A stretch of DNA of 7,747 nucleotides, taken from NCBI GenBank assembly GCA_020724325.1, contig DYHC01000049.1, positions 1-7,747 of the forward strand, read 5' to 3'. Below the pieces are notes generated by a model, which did no database searches, had not been told where the DNA came from, and worked only from the letters and a program-made list of their open reading frames with translations. How positions within the stretch are numbered: position 1 is the stretch's first letter; every line of letters starts with the position of its first letter. The DNA is from Melioribacter roseus. GTDB taxonomy: Bacteria > Bacteroidota > Ignavibacteria > Ignavibacteriales > Melioribacteraceae. This document shows positions 5,907 to 7,747 of this stretch, in pieces. A program made the translations under genes and the position numbers.

Positions 5907-6968
5907 TTGAACAATAAAAAAATAACCGGCTTAAAATCAATTCTATCCAGAAGAGAAATAATTTTTGTTGTCATTTTTTTCTTTTCTGTACTCGCCATAT
6001 TAGTCTTCACGTTTTTTTCACCAAATTATTATGATATGCAGGAACCTGTTAAGATTGAAGTGAAGAAAGGGCAGACTCTCTCTCAAATTTCGGACACACT
6101 TTACAACAGGAATATTATTCCAAGTAAGATTAACATGAAAATTAGTGCACTAATTTACGGAGCAGAAAGAAAGCTGAAAGCCGGTCGTTACAATATTCCT
6201 AACGGATTAAGTTATTTGCAATTAGTTGAGTTATTAATTGATGGTCCACCGGATGCAGAAATTCTTGTTACAATTGGAGAGGGAATCTGGCAAAATGATC
6301 TTGCTAAATTATTAAAAGAACAATTAAACGTAGATTCGGCAAGAGTGATGGAATTAAGCAGAAGCCGCTCTTTCTTAAATGCGCTGGGTATTGATGCCGA
6401 TAATCTTGAAGGCTATCTGTTGCCCGAAACATATTATTTTTATTCCCAAAGCGATGCAGAAGAAATCCTGAGTAAACTTTCCGCACAAATGAATAATATT
6501 TTTGAAGATCCTAAAGTGATTGATCGAATGAAAGAATTAAAAATGAATAAGCATCAGGTATTAACACTGGCATCTATTATTGATGGTGAATCGAATCTCT
6601 TCAGCGAGTTTAAAACAATATCGGGTGTTTATCATAACCGGCTGCGTAAAGGGATGCTGTTACAAGCCGATCCAACTGTTCAATATCTAATTCGCGATAG
6701 AAGGAAAAATAAAATCTATTTCAAAGATCTTGAAATCGATTCTAAGTTTAATACTTATAAGTACCCCGGACTTCCGCCGGCTCCAATTAATAATCCGGGT
6801 AAAGATGCTATTATTGCGGCATTATATCCTGAATCTCATAAATATTATTACTTTGTTGCAAATGGACAGGGCGGACATTTTTTCTCGGCAAATATTAGTG
6901 ATCATAATCGGAATGTTCGTAAATACCGTGAATGGCGCTCCAAACAAAAATTGAATGCAAATCAATAA
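5907..6968 (+). CDS. mltG: Endolytic murein transglycosylase (MltG/YceG family)
   Basis: A membrane-anchored lytic transglycosylase that cuts nascent peptidoglycan strands internally and is thought to set glycan length. The 353 residues comprise a short basic cytoplasmic tail, one transmembrane segment (about 18-37, IIFVVIFFF onward), a LysM-like subdomain (about 47-108, KGQTLSQISDTLYNRNIIPS), and the YceG catalytic domain (about 125-345). Family motifs: LEGYLLPETYYF (about 167-178), LASIIDGES with the conserved Glu at 228 that should be catalytic, GVYHNRLRKGMLLQADPTVQY (about 240-260), and YPGLPPAPINNPG (286-298). The frequent ExE form of the active-site loop is D-G-E here, keeping the second, invariant Glu. 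The TTG start is backed by the AGGAA at 5896. The next gene begins seven bases after the TAA stop, suggesting co-transcription. Confidence 0.95.
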   Translation: MNNKKITGLKSILSRREIIFVVIFFFSVLAILVFTFFSPNYYDMQEPVKIEVKKGQTLSQISDTLYNRNIIPSKINMKISALIYGAERKLKAGRYNIPNGLSYLQLVELLIDGPPDAEILVTIGEGIWQNDLAKLLKEQLNVDSARVMELSRSRSFLNALGIDADNLEGYLLPETYYFYSQSDAEEILSKLSAQMNNIFEDPKVIDRMKELKMNKHQVLTLASIIDGESNLFSEFKTISGVYHNRLRKGMLLQADPTVQYLIRDRRKNKIYFKDLEIDSKFNTYKYPGLPPAPINNPGKDAIIAALYPESHKYYYFVANGQGGHFFSANISDHNRNVRKYREWRSKQKLNANQ

Positions 6969-6975
6969 TTTAATT

Positions 6976-7747
6976 ATGGCTCAACAGAATAGTTTCACAT
7001 TTATTTTTATCGCAAGAATTATTTCAGGTGTTATAACAATACTATTTATTTCGAGCTGCGCTAGTCAATTGCCTCCTGGCGGTGGAGAGGAAGATAAAAT
7101 ACCGCCCAAAATAATTGAGATTATTCCAAAACCAGGCACGTTAAATTATTCTGATAATTTCTTTGAAATGACCTTCTCAGAGTATGTTGATAAAAGATCG
7201 GTTCAGGAAGCAATTTTTGTTTCGCCGCCATTAACTAAAAGTCTTAAGTACGATTGGAGTGGAAAATCTTTAACTGCTTATTTTCAGGATACACTAAAAA
7301 CTAATACCACTTACACAATAACAATTGGTACCGATGTTGAGGACTTAAATAACAGAAATAAAATGGCTGAACCCTTTTCGTTTGCGTTTTCTACCGGTTC
7401 TTCAATTGACAGCGGAAAAATCTCCGGAAAAATTTATGATATCGACCCGGGTGGATGCATGGTTTTTGCTTATAAAAAGATTGATGGGGAGATTGACCCG
7501 ACAGTAAAAAAACCGGATTATGTTTCTCAGGTCGGGAAAAATGGCAAGTATACAATAGTAGGATTAGGAGAAGGAGAATATAATGTTTATGCAATTCGCG
7601 ATCGGTTAAGAGATTTTTTGTTCCAGATGAACGATGATCAAATTGGTGTACAATTCAAGGATTTAAAAATCACATCAGAAATTGATGAAATAATCAACAA
7701 CGATTTTTATTTGAACAAGATGGATACTATTCCGCCCAAATTAAGCA
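6976..7747 (+). CDS. Ig-like-domain envelope lipoprotein, 3'-truncated
   Basis: Open from ATG 6976 to the right edge without a stop: 257 codons, C terminus missing. The N terminus is a lipoprotein signal: Arg14, a hydrophobic stretch (about 15-25) and lipobox ISSC with acylated Cys at 28. A Pro/Gly and acidic linker follows (LPPGGGEEDK), then a bacterial Ig-like (SbsA/Big_5-type) domain at about 43-141, recognised from IPPKIIEIIPKPG, FSEYVD, TLKTNTTYTITIG and the closing FAFSTGS. Next comes a smaller beta-sandwich at about 146-205 of the carboxypeptidase-regulatory-like kind (GKISGKIYD, GKYTIVGLGEGEYNVYAIRD). The last residues, DTIPPKLS, echo the start of the Ig-like domain and may open a second one. 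It is probably outer-membrane or surface attached. No Shine-Dalgarno is visible; translation may depend on mltG. Precise function is unknown. Confidence 0.85.
   Translation, partial: MAQQNSFTFIFIARIISGVITILFISSCASQLPPGGGEEDKIPPKIIEIIPKPGTLNYSDNFFEMTFSEYVDKRSVQEAIFVSPPLTKSLKYDWSGKSLTAYFQDTLKTNTTYTITIGTDVEDLNNRNKMAEPFSFAFSTGSSIDSGKISGKIYDIDPGGCMVFAYKKIDGEIDPTVKKPDYVSQVGKNGKYTIVGLGEGEYNVYAIRDRLRDFLFQMNDDQIGVQFKDLKITSEIDEIINNDFYLNKMDTIPPKLS

Noticed and set aside
7391..7594. Minus-strand ORF of 67 codons with a hydrophobic N terminus near the right edge
   Set aside because: It lies wholly within the lipoprotein gene, whose frame reads as a coherent lipobox plus Ig-like protein; the minus-strand reading is a shadow.

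Overview
The window looks like a piece of ordinary chromosome from an AT-rich member of the Bacteroidota/Ignavibacteria group. This placement is an inference. It rests on the low GC, the weak or absent Shine-Dalgarno sequences before most genes, the C-terminal lipoprotein of a type common in that phylum (Ig-like SbsA fold after a lipobox), and a candidate promoter of the Bacteroidota TTG / TAnnTTTG type. All seven genes lie on the + strand. I see no transposase, integrase, CRISPR array, rRNA or complete tRNA.

Layout: (1) positions 2-1006 hold the 3' two thirds of an M20-family aminoacyl-histidine dipeptidase (PepD), cut by the left edge. (2) 1116-2837 is a long-chain acyl-CoA synthetase of the AMP-forming family. 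(3) A 9-bp perfect hairpin (2847-2874) separates it from (4) dephospho-CoA kinase, coaE (2906-3523). (5) A short gap carries a good candidate promoter (3541-3571) for (6) a monofunctional proline dehydrogenase (3602-4501, GTG start). (7) A 271-bp non-coding stretch (4502-4772) holds a strong imperfect 15-position inverted repeat and what may be a relic of a dispersed intergenic repeat. (8) tsaD (4773-5801) makes the universal t6A tRNA modification. (9) mltG (5907-6968, TTG start with a clear AGGAA site) is the endolytic murein transglycosylase. (10) Seven bases later an Ig-like-domain lipoprotein begins (6976) and runs off the right edge.

Functionally there are two loose groups. The left half is catabolic and cofactor metabolism: peptide cleavage, fatty-acid activation to acyl-CoA, the last step of CoA synthesis, and proline oxidation. 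The right half is housekeeping: tRNA modification, peptidoglycan strand termination, and an envelope lipoprotein probably co-transcribed with mltG. I found no convincing undescribed multi-gene system. The items most worth a second look are the intergenic signals (promoter, hairpins, possible dispersed repeat), the off-consensus ATP-binding loop of the acyl-CoA synthetase, and the start-codon choices.
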